From positions 1 to 64,000 of the forward strand of contig JAFDVS010000104.1 of the NCBI GenBank assembly GCA_018268935.1: a stretch of DNA of 64,000 nucleotides. The letters are read 5' to 3'. Below, one piece after another: positions 8,910-18,436 of the stretch. The position numbers were made by a program, and so were the translations under genes. Numbering within the stretch: position 1 is the stretch's first letter; the number at the start of each line of letters is the position of its first letter. The stretch comes from Acidobacteriota bacterium. Its GTDB lineage: Bacteria > Acidobacteriota > Terriglobia > Bryobacterales > Bryobacteraceae. Below the pieces are notes generated by a model. The model was not told the DNA's origin and did no database searches. It saw only the letters and a list, made by a program, of their open reading frames with translations.

Positions 8910-9023
8910 CTGTTCAAAAACTCCGAGTTCCCCGAGCCCCTCCCCCTCCACATCCGCGCCGAAGCATTCACTTCACGAACCCCGCGGCCCGGCGCCAGCT
9001 TCGGCCTGCGCCTGGCCCTCTGA
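8910..9023 (+). pseudogene. Remnant of the 3' end of a TonB-dependent receptor gene
   Basis: The 38 codons up to the TGA at 9021-9023 match the last part of the receptor ending at 6755: LFKN, then IRAEAF, then GASFG, then GLRLAL and stop, with an internal deletion of roughly 20 codons. The identity continues about 7 bp past the stop (TGACCAGC in both). There is no start or upstream receptor sequence. It marks the right edge of the island and points to a former tandem receptor copy or a duplication made when the island arrived. Confidence 0.75.
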
Positions 9024-9047
9024 CCAGCGCCCTCATCTGTGATATCT

Positions 9048-9067
9048 ATACAAATTACTACTTGTAT
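9048..9067. promoter_or_regulatory. Candidate operator upstream of sulfite/nitrite reductase
   Basis: A perfect inverted repeat, ATACAA-N8-TTGTAT, centred about 45 bp before the reductase start, in a short A/T-rich stretch. The form suits a dimeric regulator (LysR or Rrf2 type are both plausible for a sulfur or nitrogen gene), but no regulator gene is adjacent and the assignment is open. Confidence 0.4.
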
Positions 9068-9101
9068 GCAAGACCCAAACATGCTAATCTCTATAGGGAA
9101 T

Positions 9102-10892
9102 ATGGAGATTACCGAAGCGCCCGTCTATTCCGCTAACACCCCCACCGAAGCCGAGTACGACAAAACTGTCCGCTCCGACATCGAGGTGTTTCGCCAGCAC
9201 ATTGAAAAGTATCTCGCCGGCGAGATCAACGACGATCAATTCCGCGCCCAGCGCCTGCGCCGCGGCATTTACAGCCAGCGCCAGCCGGGCGTGCAAATGA
9301 TCCGCACGAAAGTGCCGGGAGGCACGCTGACGGCGGCACAGATGGTGCAACTGGCGCGTGTGGCCGATAACTTCGGCGGCGGCAAGGGCCATCTCACCAC
9401 GCGCCAGAACATGCAGTATCACTTCGTGCCGCTCAAACAGGTGCCCGATCTCCTCCACATGCTCGCCGATGCGCGCCTCACCACGCGCGAAGCCTGCTAC
9501 AACACTGTCCGCAACGTCACTGCCGATTCGCTCGCCGGCCTGCTTCCCGGCGAAGCCTTCGACGTGCGCCCCTACGCCCGCCTGGCTGCCTTCGCCTTTC
9601 TCCATAAAGAACTCACCGACAGCCTGCCGCGCAAATTCAAGATCTCTTTCAGCGGCTATGCCAGTGATCCGATGCTCGCCGGCATGCACGATGCAGGCCT
9701 GCAAGCCGTCACGCGCGAAGAGAACGGCGAGACGAAACACGGCTTCCGCGTCTTCGTCGGTGGAGGCCTCGGACCGCTGCCGCGCGAAGCGCACCTGCTC
9801 GACGAGTTCCTCCCTGTCGATCAACTCATCCCGCGCCTCGAAGCCATCATCCGCCTCTTCAACAAACACGGCAACCGGCAGAACAAGAACACCGCCCGTC
9901 TCAAGTTCGTGATCAAAGACCGCGGCTGGGATTGGGTCAAGGAGACAATCGAAGCCGAGTATCAGGACATCCTCGCCAACGGCGGAGTCCCTGTGCCCAC
10001 GGAAGTGCCCGAAGGTTTCGGCGGTTTTGTCACCAAGGCGCCGCCGCTCGGCGCGGGCGATCTGCTTCCCGTCATTGACGCGCGCCAGCCCGATGCCGAA
10101 TTCGATCGCTGGCTCGAAAGCAACGTGAAGGAACAGCGCCAGGCCGGCTACGCCTGTGTCACCGTGATGGTGCCGCAAGGCAACCTCACCGGCGACCAGA
10201 TGCGCGGCATCGCCAAGATCGCCGAAGACGCGGGCGACGGTGCGCTGCGCTTCACCATTGAGCAGAACATTGTGCTTGGCTTCATCCCCGTGGCCAATCT
10301 GCGGCGCGTCTACGCAGCACTGAAGCTGATCGGCATGCACGCTCCGGGAGCCGATGAGATCGAAGACATCGTCACCTGCCCCGGCGCCTACTCCTGCAAC
10401 CTCGCCTTGACGAAGACGATGAATCTGGGGGCGGCTCTGTATCTCGCCGTGAAGAGCCACCCGGATAAGCATGTTCGCAAGCTGCGCATTCGCTCCAGTG
10501 GTTGCCCGAATTCCTGCGGCCAGCACTGGCTCGGTGACGTTGGCTTCTACGGGAACGCGCGCAAGATCGGCGGCAAGGAAGTGCCTTATTACCAGATGCT
10601 GCTCGGCGGCGGCTACGATGAAGCCGGCCTGCTTCGCTTCGGCCTTGCCGTGCAAAGCGTCCCGGCGCGTCTCGCCCCCGAAGCCGCGCGCCGCGTGCTC
10701 GATCACTACGCGGCCAATCGCCAGGAAGGCGAGACATTCCGCCAGTATGTGATGCGCTTCCAGATTCCGTTCTTCAAGAATCTGACGTCGGACCTTGCCA
10801 AGCCCGCCGAAATGTTCCCGGAGATCTATCAGGATTGGGGCGACGACATGGCCTATTCGCTGCAGCTCGGCCGCGGTGAGTGCGCCAGCTAG
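9102..10892 (+). CDS. Ferredoxin-type sulfite/nitrite reductase (siroheme)
   Basis: A 596-residue assimilatory reductase that moves six electrons to sulfite or nitrite in the cytoplasm. It has the twofold ferredoxin-like/siroheme-domain repeat of the family; LTTRQNMQYHF marks the first half. The four cysteines that hold the 4Fe-4S cluster and siroheme are C426 and C432 (TCPGAYSC) and C468 and C472 (SGCPNSC). Sequence alone does not separate sulfite from nitrite use, and no nearby gene settles it. I chose the ATG at 9102, after AGGGA, because the upstream 21 residues do not look like family sequence; ATG at 9081 is possible. The stop overlaps the convergent aat gene by 4 bp. An inverted repeat lies upstream. 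Confidence 0.9.
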   Translation: MEITEAPVYSANTPTEAEYDKTVRSDIEVFRQHIEKYLAGEINDDQFRAQRLRRGIYSQRQPGVQMIRTKVPGGTLTAAQMVQLARVADNFGGGKGHLTTRQNMQYHFVPLKQVPDLLHMLADARLTTREACYNTVRNVTADSLAGLLPGEAFDVRPYARLAAFAFLHKELTDSLPRKFKISFSGYASDPMLAGMHDAGLQAVTREENGETKHGFRVFVGGGLGPLPREAHLLDEFLPVDQLIPRLEAIIRLFNKHGNRQNKNTARLKFVIKDRGWDWVKETIEAEYQDILANGGVPVPTEVPEGFGGFVTKAPPLGAGDLLPVIDARQPDAEFDRWLESNVKEQRQAGYACVTVMVPQGNLTGDQMRGIAKIAEDAGDGALRFTIEQNIVLGFIPVANLRRVYAALKLIGMHAPGADEIEDIVTCPGAYSCNLALTKTMNLGAALYLAVKSHPDKHVRKLRIRSSGCPNSCGQHWLGDVGFYGNARKIGGKEVPYYQMLLGGGYDEAGLLRFGLAVQSVPARLAPEAARRVLDHYAANRQEGETFRQYVMRFQIPFFKNLTSDLAKPAEMFPEIYQDWGDDMAYSLQLGRGECAS

Positions 10893-11482
10893 AACTCCAC
10901 TTCCATTGCAAGTGCTTCGTCGAGCATGCGGACATACTCCGCATGCTCGATTTCCTTTACGCCAAACTGCGCCAGGTGTTCGGTGAGATATTGCACCTCC
11001 ATGAAGCGAAACCCGCGCTCTGCCAGCCGCCGCGCCATCGACACCAGCGCCACCTTCGACATATCCGTCACCCGGTGAAATTTCGACTCCGCAAAGAACG
11101 CTCCGCCCAGATGTACTCCATACAATCCTCCCGCCAGCAGGTCATCCACCCACACCTCCACCGAATGCGCAATCCCTTTCCGGTGCAACTCTCCATACAC
11201 CCGGAAAATGTCGCTCGTGATCCACGTCGATTCCCGCTCCGCGCATCCGCGCATCACTTCGCCGAAGGCTTCATCAAACGATACGCGGAATCCGCCCTTG
11301 CGCATGCGCCGCTCCAGCGACCGCGACACGTGCAGCGCATCAAGCGGCAGCACGGCGCGGCGGTCCGGGCAGTGCCAGGTGATGACGCGCCGCCCCGGAT
11401 AGCCCATCGGGAAGGCGCCTTCGCGATAGGCGGCGAGAACGCTGGCCACGTCTAATGTTTTGGTGATCTGAACAACATCCAC
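10889..11482 (-). CDS. aat: Leucyl/phenylalanyl-tRNA-protein transferase
   Basis: A 197-residue N-end-rule enzyme that attaches Leu or Phe from charged tRNA to proteins with N-terminal Arg or Lys, marking them for ClpS/ClpAP degradation. Recognised by the GAFPMGYP start region, TWHCPDRRAVLPL, STWIT, HSVEVW, LAGGLYGVHLG and the C-terminal VQYLTEHLAQFG. The usual GESMF motif reads AESKF here, a Met-to-Lys change in a normally conserved spot worth noting, though the rest of the fold looks intact. It is a single gene, convergent with the reductase and divergent from the TMTC-like gene about 30 bp away. Confidence 0.9.
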   Translation of the reverse strand: MDVVQITKTLDVASVLAAYREGAFPMGYPGRRVITWHCPDRRAVLPLDALHVSRSLERRMRKGGFRVSFDEAFGEVMRGCAERESTWITSDIFRVYGELHRKGIAHSVEVWVDDLLAGGLYGVHLGGAFFAESKFHRVTDMSKVALVSMARRLAERGFRFMEVQYLTEHLAQFGVKEIEHAEYVRMLDEALAMEVEF

Positions 11483-11513
11483 TCTCTCTCAGGCTATGCT
11501 GGAAGATCGAACG

Positions 11514-13142
11514 ATGGCAAAAGCGCGGAAACCAAAGTCTGCTCCTGAGCAGCAAGCCCCGCAACTCATCCGGCCGCGCAATGAGCGCATGCTGCTGGTC
11601 ATGGCGGCGTTTTCGCTGGTGATGGCGTGCGTGCTGATCTACGTGCAGACAGCGTCGCATGACTTCATCACTCTTGACGATTCGAAGTATATCCACGAAA
11701 ATCCGAGCGTCCGCAGCGGCTTGAGCGTGGCCAACGTGCAATGGGCGTTCACCACCGCCGGTTATTTCTACTGGCAGCCGCTCACCTGGATCTCGCACAT
11801 GATCGACATCCAATTGTTCGGCATGCGCGCGGGCCCGCACCATCTGGTCAATCTCTTCTGGCATTGCGCCAACTCCGTGCTGCTGCTCATCGCCTTGTGG
11901 CGCCTAACGGGAAGCCTGTGGCGCAGCGCCATTGCCGCCGCTCTGTTTGCGGTGCATCCGCTGCGGGTGGAAAGCGTGGCCTGGATCGCCGAGCGCAAAG
12001 ATGTGCTAAGCGGCTTCTTCTGGATGCTTACGCTGCTCGCCTATTCCTTCTACACCAGGCGGCCTTCGCGCCTGCGCCTCTATGGCGTCACCGCTTTATT
12101 CGCTCTCGGCCTGATGAGCAAGCCGAGCGTGGTGACCCTTCCCTTCGTGCTGGTGCTGCTCGACTATTGGCCGCTGCGGCGCTGGCGCAGCTTCGAGGAA
12201 GCCAGGCGCATGCTGCTCGAGAAGACGCCGATGTTGTGGCTCGCCGGCGCGGTCAGCGTGATCACGTTCCTTGGCCAGCGCCAGATGGGCGCGGTGGTCT
12301 CGCTTGAATCGCTGCCCGTTTATTTCCGCATCTGGAACGGCATAGTGAGCTACGCCCGCTACCTCGGCAAGATGATCTGGCCGGTGGATCTGGGCGTGAT
12401 GTATCCCTTTGCGAAGATCTCTACTCCCGCATTGATCGGCGCGGCGCTGTTGCTGGCCGCCATCTCGGCGTTCGCCTGGCTGCGCCGCCGCGAGAATCCT
12501 TACCTGATTGTGGGTTGGCTGTGGTTCCTTGGCGCAATGATTCCCATGCTCGGCCTCGCGCAGACCGGTGTGCAAGCGCTTGCCGATCGCTTCACCTACC
12601 TGCCCATGATCGGCATCACCATCGCCGTTTCCTGGGGCCTGGCCGCGCTCGCCTTGCGCTTCCGTGTGCCGCTTCCCGCTCGTTCTGCCGTCATGGGCCT
12701 CATGCTCGGCGTGCTCAGCTTTCTATCCCTCGTCCAGACCTCGTATTGGAAAGACAGCCTCACCCTCTATGAGCACACGCTCTCCGTCACCAAAGACAAC
12801 GACATGATGATGGTGAATCTGGCCAGCCTCAAGAAACAGGCCGGTGATTTCGACCGCGCACTGGCCCTGTATGAAGAGATCCTGCGCCTGGAGCCGAAGA
12901 AGGCCCTGATTCAAATCGAAGCAGGCACCCTGTCATTCCGCAAAGGGCAGAATGAGATCGCCCGGGCGCACTTTGAAGCGGCGCTGAAGGTTGAGCCCAA
13001 CAATCCCGCCGCCATGCGCGGCCTTGCTGATTGCTTCCTGGCCCTTGGCAGGAAGGATGAAGCGCGCCGCCAACTGCAACAATTGCTCTCCATGTGGCCC
13101 AACGATGTCGAAGCCAGGGCGCGCCTGCTGATGATGCAATAA
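11514..13142 (+). CDS. TMTC-like multi-pass membrane protein with TPR tail
   Basis: A 542-residue integral membrane protein. After a basic cytoplasmic tip there are about ten hydrophobic segments, with the signature HPLRVESVAWIAERKDVLS of TMTC-like GT-C-fold proteins near residue 150. The last 110 residues are three TPR-like repeats (for example LALYEEILRLEPKKAL). Relatives are thought to transfer sugars from lipid carriers to proteins in the periplasm; the activity of this one is inferred only. ATG at 11514 is preferred because GGAAGA stands 8 nt before it; ATG at 11496 is the alternative. Confidence 0.8.
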   Translation: MAKARKPKSAPEQQAPQLIRPRNERMLLVMAAFSLVMACVLIYVQTASHDFITLDDSKYIHENPSVRSGLSVANVQWAFTTAGYFYWQPLTWISHMIDIQLFGMRAGPHHLVNLFWHCANSVLLLIALWRLTGSLWRSAIAAALFAVHPLRVESVAWIAERKDVLSGFFWMLTLLAYSFYTRRPSRLRLYGVTALFALGLMSKPSVVTLPFVLVLLDYWPLRRWRSFEEARRMLLEKTPMLWLAGAVSVITFLGQRQMGAVVSLESLPVYFRIWNGIVSYARYLGKMIWPVDLGVMYPFAKISTPALIGAALLLAAISAFAWLRRRENPYLIVGWLWFLGAMIPMLGLAQTGVQALADRFTYLPMIGITIAVSWGLAALALRFRVPLPARSAVMGLMLGVLSFLSLVQTSYWKDSLTLYEHTLSVTKDNDMMMVNLASLKKQAGDFDRALALYEEILRLEPKKALIQIEAGTLSFRKGQNEIARAHFEAALKVEPNNPAAMRGLADCFLALGRKDEARRQLQQLLSMWPNDVEARARLLMMQ

Positions 13143-13144
13143 AA

Positions 13145-14005
13145 CTACATCGAAGCCAGTCCGCGCAGATTCCAGCCGCAGATCCAGCTTGCTTCGTACT
13201 TGTTATTCCCCGGGCCCGGCCAGTGCGTCTCCAGGCTGATGCAGCCCGGATATCCGTCGGCATGCAACGCCGCAATCTGTCCTTTCCAGTCAATGGCGCG
13301 TGTGCCCACCGGACCCCATACGGGCTTGTGCCCGTCCATGTGGCAATCTTTGATATGAACGTGCGCGATGCGCGATGGCGGCAACAGCTTGTAGCCTTCC
13401 GGGTAAGGATTCTCACCCGAGATGAGGCAGTTCGCCGGGTCCCACACCACCTGCAGGTTGGAATGAGGCAAAACGTCTAGTACTTTTTTCGTTTCACTCG
13501 CCGTCGCGATGTTGCAGGCATGCTCGTTTTCGAGCCCGATGATCAGCCCTTCCGCTTGCGCCTTGCGCGCCAGCCCATCGAGCGCTTTCACAATTCCGTC
13601 AAAACACTTGTCCGGATCGACGGTCCTCCAGTAGGAGAACACACGCACCACCTTGGCGTTGAAAAATTTCGCGACGTGAAACGCGCGATCGGTGAGCCGC
13701 GGCTGATCGTCGAAAGTGTGCGAAGAAGCGAACACATCGTGCTGGAAGCGCGTGTCAATATCGGGCGCTCCTGGCAACACGCACTTCAGCACGGGAGACG
13801 CAATGGAAACAACGCTGATGTTACGTTCCCCCAATAAATCGCGTGCTTTCGCGAGTTCTTCGTCGCTGAGGTTCAGTATGTTCTTTCCCCACAACACGCG
13901 CAGTTCCGCCAACTGCATGCCGATCTCCACCATTGCATCAAGAGCAACGGCGAAGTCCGGAGAGAACTCATCAGTGATGGAGGCGATGGGAATTTTTGGC
14001 TGCAT
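13145..14005 (-). CDS. Sugar phosphate isomerase/epimerase (xylose-isomerase-like TIM barrel)
   Basis: A 286-residue TIM-barrel protein of the AP_endonuc_2 superfamily. Metal-binding positions are visible as GLENEH (Glu near residue 158), WDPANC (Asp near 190), HVHIKDC and a C-terminal SLETHW. The specific sugar cannot be read from the sequence. It has no signal peptide, so it is cytoplasmic, unlike many Acidobacteria homologues that carry a Tat leader. It is convergent with the TMTC-like gene, with only 2 bp between stops. CATAAT ends 8 nt before the ATG and no Shine-Dalgarno is visible, so the mRNA may be leaderless. Confidence 0.8.
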   Translation of the reverse strand: MQPKIPIASITDEFSPDFAVALDAMVEIGMQLAELRVLWGKNILNLSDEELAKARDLLGERNISVVSIASPVLKCVLPGAPDIDTRFQHDVFASSHTFDDQPRLTDRAFHVAKFFNAKVVRVFSYWRTVDPDKCFDGIVKALDGLARKAQAEGLIIGLENEHACNIATASETKKVLDVLPHSNLQVVWDPANCLISGENPYPEGYKLLPPSRIAHVHIKDCHMDGHKPVWGPVGTRAIDWKGQIAALHADGYPGCISLETHWPGPGNNKYEASWICGWNLRGLASM

Positions 14006-14132
14006 CGTTTTCGATTATGCCAGCCTCGGTGCTTCTTGCGCACGGCATGGCGCGAACAAATTGCGGTCATCATGCAGCACCCTACTTGTCAAGCGAAAAA
14101 TCTTCACTGTTGCGAAGCGATTACAGCCCGCA

Positions 14133-14162
14133 TTGACATGCTTTGCAGTGCTCTGCTAACTT
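14133..14162 (+). promoter_or_regulatory. Sigma-70-type promoter of the response regulator gene
   Basis: TTGACA (14133-14138), 18 bp, then TAACTT (14157-14162) preceded by TGC. The expected start of transcription is at or just before the TTG start codon at 14172, so the mRNA would have little or no leader. Confidence 0.55.
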
Positions 14163-14171
14163 CACTTTGGT

Positions 14172-14642
14172 TTGAAGAGAGTGTCACCCCGATCAGCGGA
14201 TTCCCCAAGCATTGCGGCAAAGATTCTTTTGGTGGACGACAACCGCCACGGACTCACTGCGCGCAAGGCGGTATTGCAGGAGTTGGGCTATTCCATCACG
14301 GTATCGAGCGACCCCATCGATGCATTGCAGCGCATCGCCGAGACGTCGTTCGATCTGATCATCACCGACTACAAATTGCCCAACATTACCGGCATCGAGC
14401 TCATTGCCAAAGTGCGTGAGCTCTATCCTCACACGCCCGTCATCCTGATCTCCGGTTTTGCCGATACACTCGGCCTCACGGAGGAGAACACAGGATCGGA
14501 CGCGGTGATTCAGAAGAGTGCCAATGAAGTGCACCAGTTGGTGCGAGCCGTGGCCCGGCTGTTACGCCGCAAAGCGCCACGCAAGCCGGCGGCCAGTGTG
14601 ACCAAGGCGCCGCTCAAGGCAAAGAGTAAGGGCGTATCCTAA
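14172..14642 (+). CDS. Single-domain response regulator (CheY-like receiver)
   Basis: A 156-residue protein made of one receiver domain (about 16-135) and a basic Lys/Ala/Pro-rich tail. The acidic pair is D22-D23, the phosphorylated Asp is D66 (TDYKLP), the switch Ser is S94 and the conserved Lys is K115. No output domain follows, so it probably signals by protein contact; the basic tail might contact nucleic acid or a partner. The start is TTG at 14172 (MKRVSPRS). No histidine kinase is nearby. The stop is 4 nt before the GTG of the GH3 gene, so the two are likely co-transcribed. Confidence 0.85.
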   Translation: MKRVSPRSADSPSIAAKILLVDDNRHGLTARKAVLQELGYSITVSSDPIDALQRIAETSFDLIITDYKLPNITGIELIAKVRELYPHTPVILISGFADTLGLTEENTGSDAVIQKSANEVHQLVRAVARLLRRKAPRKPAASVTKAPLKAKSKGVS

Positions 14643-14646
14643 AAGG

Positions 14647-16485
14647 GTGGCCCTGCTAACCTCGATCCGCGGTTTGTATCGAATTATCCTTTTCTTCGCA
14701 ATTCTCCTTTTAGTTGCCGCCGCGCAAACCGTACCGGCCCGCAAGGCCGCTCCGCCCAAAGCCAGACCCAAAGTTGCCCCGAAGCCGGCGGCCGCGGCAA
14801 CCCTGTCCCCCGAGACACGCCAGGTCAAGCTGTGGATGTCGAAGATGACGGAGCGGCAGAAGATCGCACAGTTGCTGGTCATTCCTTTCTATGGCGACAA
14901 CCCCAGCCTGCGTTCCCGCCTCTACCGGCAATACGCGCAACGCGTGAAGCAACTCGGCGTTGGCGGCCTCATTCTGGTGAACCGCCTGCAGAACGGCGTG
15001 GCGCAGAATGCCGAAGCCACCACCTCGGCCGCGTTTCTCAACCGCATGCAGCGGCTCGCCACGGTTCCACTCATCGTAGGTGCGGACTTCGAGCGTGGCG
15101 CCTCCATGCGTGTCGCCGGCGCCACGAAGTTCCCCCATGCCATGGCCTTCTCCGCCACCGGCGATCTCTCCCTGACGAGCAAACTGGGCGCCGTGACCGC
15201 CCGCGAATCCCGCGCCATGGGCATTCATTGGGTCTTTGCGCCCGTGGCCGACGTCAACAACAATCCCGATAACCCGATCATCAACATCCGCTCGTTCAGT
15301 GAAGATCCGCAACAGGTCTCGGCCAACGTGAAGGCATTCATCGAAGGCGCCCGCAGCGACGCGGCAAACCGTGTGCTGGTGACGGTGAAGCATTTCCCCG
15401 GCCACGGAGACACCGCAGTGGATACGCACGCCGGCCTGGCGAAAGTGGATGCCACCAAGCAGCGGCTGGAAGAACTGGAACTGGTTCCGTTCCGCGCCGC
15501 GATTGAAGCGGGCGTGGATTCCGTCATGACCGCGCATCTCTGGGTGCCCTCCTTGGAACCGCAGGAAATTCCGGCCACGGTTTCCCCCGCCGTGCTCACC
15601 GACCTGCTGCGCAAGGAACTCGGATTCAAAGGTCTTATCACCACCGACGCGATGGATATGCAGGGGCTCACCAGCAAGTTCCCCGCGGGCGAGCCGGCCG
15701 TGCGCGCCATCGAAGCCGGCGCCGATGTGCTGCTGATGCCCGCTAACCCGGAAAAAGCGGTCAACGCCATTGCCGCGGCGCTTCGCTCCGGCCGCATCAA
15801 GCCCCAGCGCATTGACGAGAGCCTGGAAAAATTGCTGCGTGCCAAGTACCAGCTCGGCCTCCACAAGCAGCGCCTGGTGGATCTGGAATCCGTCAATGAT
15901 TCGCTCGACCTGGAAGAAGATGTCGAGCTCGCCCGCACCGTGGCCGAGAAAGCCATCACGCTGGTGCGCAACGAGGGCAACCTGCTTCCGGCCAAACCCG
16001 GAGCCTCTACCTGCTGGTTTGTTCTCAGCGAGAGCCGCTACGGCTCGCAAGGCCGCCGCATCACCCAGGAGATTAAGCAGCGCGGTGCGGAGATGCCTGT
16101 CAGTCTGATCGATCCGCAGTGGACCGCCGCGGAAATCGAAGAGGCGGCGAAAACAGCCGCATCCTGCAATACCACCGTGGTTGCCGCCTTCGCCGGCTAC
16201 TCCGGCAATGGAACTCTCCCCGAATTCCAGCAGAACTTCCTCCGCGGCTTCATCGAATCCCGCCCCACCATCCTCGTGACCCTCGGCAACCCCTACCTCG
16301 TCCGCGCTTATCCCCAGGTGAAGGCGTTCCTCGCCACCTTCTCCACCTCCCAGCCAAGCGAGGCCGCGGCCGTGCGCGCCGTGCTCGGCGAGATCCCGCT
16401 CACCGGCCGTTTGCCCATCTCCATCCCCGGAATCGCCAAGCAGGGCGGGGGGTTAGGTTTGACAGTGGGCGGTGGCGTTCGATAA
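14647..16485 (+). CDS. Glycoside hydrolase family 3, NagZ-like beta-N-acetylhexosaminidase
   Basis: A 612-residue enzyme with an N-terminal membrane anchor or signal sequence (about 10-26), an Ala/Lys/Pro linker, and a GH3 barrel. KHFPGHGDT (248-256) with D259-T-H261 is the NagZ-type loop that supplies the acid/base, and the nucleophile is D334 in TTDAMDM. A second alpha/beta domain (about 420-600) follows, which small NagZ enzymes of about 340 residues lack. Likely role: removal of N-acetylglucosamine from muropeptides or chitin-like glycans outside the cytoplasm. The start is GTG. The last 27 bp of the gene contain the promoter of the ribosomal cluster. Confidence 0.85.
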   Translation: MALLTSIRGLYRIILFFAILLLVAAAQTVPARKAAPPKARPKVAPKPAAAATLSPETRQVKLWMSKMTERQKIAQLLVIPFYGDNPSLRSRLYRQYAQRVKQLGVGGLILVNRLQNGVAQNAEATTSAAFLNRMQRLATVPLIVGADFERGASMRVAGATKFPHAMAFSATGDLSLTSKLGAVTARESRAMGIHWVFAPVADVNNNPDNPIINIRSFSEDPQQVSANVKAFIEGARSDAANRVLVTVKHFPGHGDTAVDTHAGLAKVDATKQRLEELELVPFRAAIEAGVDSVMTAHLWVPSLEPQEIPATVSPAVLTDLLRKELGFKGLITTDAMDMQGLTSKFPAGEPAVRAIEAGADVLLMPANPEKAVNAIAAALRSGRIKPQRIDESLEKLLRAKYQLGLHKQRLVDLESVNDSLDLEEDVELARTVAEKAITLVRNEGNLLPAKPGASTCWFVLSESRYGSQGRRITQEIKQRGAEMPVSLIDPQWTAAEIEEAAKTAASCNTTVVAAFAGYSGNGTLPEFQQNFLRGFIESRPTILVTLGNPYLVRAYPQVKAFLATFSTSQPSEAAAVRAVLGEIPLTGRLPISIPGIAKQGGGLGLTVGGGVR

Positions 16486-16488
16486 ACT
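16459..16488 (+). promoter_or_regulatory. Promoter of the rplM-frr translation cluster
   Basis: Consensus TTGACA (16459-16464), 18 bp, TAAACT (16483-16488). It overlaps the end of the GH3 gene and gives a leader of about 33 nt before rplM. Confidence 0.7.
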
Positions 16489-16527
16489 AAAACTTTTGTA
16501 GGGGTCAAACGGAGATCGTCTGTCTGT

Positions 16528-16953
16528 ATGAACACGGAGTTTCCTTCCAAGCATGAAATCGATCGCTCTTGGTATGTGATCGATGCAGAGAATGCCGTAT
16601 TGGGCCGGCTCGCCAGCAAGGCAGCCTTCGTCCTGCGCGGCAAACATAAACCGACTTTCACGCCCTTTATGGACGCGGGCGATCACGTCATCGTGATCAA
16701 CGCCGACAAGGTCCGCCTCACCGGCGCCAAGGAAGAGCAGAAAGTCTATCACTATCACTCGGGATATCCGGGCGGGCTTCGCACCGTCCAGGCCAAGAAG
16801 CAACGCGCGGAACGGCCTGTTCGCATGGTGGAAGAAGCCATTCGCGGGATGCTGCCCAAGACCAAGCTCGGCGACCAGATGTATCGCAAGCTCAAGGTCT
16901 ATGCTGGCGACAAGCATCCGCATAGCGCTCAGAAGCCATCCCCATTAGCGTAA
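16528..16953 (+). CDS. rplM: 50S ribosomal protein L13
   Basis: A 141-residue L13, the usual length, an early-assembly protein of the large subunit. Typical blocks are RSWYVIDAENAVLGRLAS, a GDHVIVINADKVRLTG segment, the HYHSGYPGG turn and AIRGMLPK. It is the first gene of the translation cluster and is followed 16 nt later by rpsI, the standard bacterial pair. A good promoter lies in the end of the preceding gene. Confidence 0.97.
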   Translation: MNTEFPSKHEIDRSWYVIDAENAVLGRLASKAAFVLRGKHKPTFTPFMDAGDHVIVINADKVRLTGAKEEQKVYHYHSGYPGGLRTVQAKKQRAERPVRMVEEAIRGMLPKTKLGDQMYRKLKVYAGDKHPHSAQKPSPLA

Positions 16954-16969
16954 TTTCTAGGAGCAGACT

Positions 16970-17365
16970 TTGCCAGGACTGATTCAGCATCTGGGTACCG
17001 GCCGCCGCAAGAGCGCAGTGGCCCGCGTTTTCCTGCGCCCCGGTAAGGGCGCCATCACGGTCAATGGCCGTGACATCGAAGCCTATTTCACCACCCCCGC
17101 GTCCCGCGCGATGGCACGCCAGGCTCTGCTGGCCACTGAGATGGCCGACAAGTTCGATGTGCTCGTCCTCGCCAATGGCGGCGGCATCAACGGACAGGCC
17201 GGCGCTGTTCGCCTCGGCATCTCCCGCGCCCTCGTCCAATTCAATGGCGAATTGCGCGGCAGGCTCAAATCTCTCGGTTTTCTCACCCGCGACCCGCGCG
17301 CTCATGAGCGCAAGAAGTACGGCCAAAAGGGCGCTCGTCGCAGATTCCAGTTCTCCAAGCGCTAA
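16970..17365 (+). CDS. rpsI: 30S ribosomal protein S9
   Basis: A 131-residue S9 with the TGRRKSAVARV N-terminal block and the conserved C-terminal tail of KKYGQKGARRRFQFSKR, whose last residues reach the ribosomal P site. The start is TTG at 16970, set by the AGGAG 7 nt before it. A weak hairpin followed by CTTTT (17378-17400) lies after the stop, so transcription into rpsB may be partly attenuated; the 128-bp gap before rpsB shows no clear promoter. Confidence 0.97.
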   Translation: MPGLIQHLGTGRRKSAVARVFLRPGKGAITVNGRDIEAYFTTPASRAMARQALLATEMADKFDVLVLANGGGINGQAGAVRLGISRALVQFNGELRGRLKSLGFLTRDPRAHERKKYGQKGARRRFQFSKR

Positions 17366-17493
17366 ACTCGTTAGCTGCTGGAGAATCGTTCCAGGCTTTT
17401 GAAACCCAGGCCGGGCTCCCCACGCGTGTAAATCTCGCTTTGGACCGCACGCGATTTTGAGGATTCGCCCGGCCGATCCATGAAGGAGGCATT

Positions 17494-18387
<894 letters not shown>

Positions 18388-18436
18388 CGGCTGCGCGAAG
18401 CACTGAGCGATTTCTGTAGAAAAGGATTTACGAACT

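Noticed and set aside
9062..9090. TTGTAT-N17-TAATCT as the reductase promoter
   Set aside because: Both hexamers match the consensus at only about half of the positions; too weak to call.
17378..17400. Hairpin with CTTTT after rpsI as a strong terminator
   Set aside because: Only a 5-bp stem; at most a weak attenuator, so not listed as a feature.
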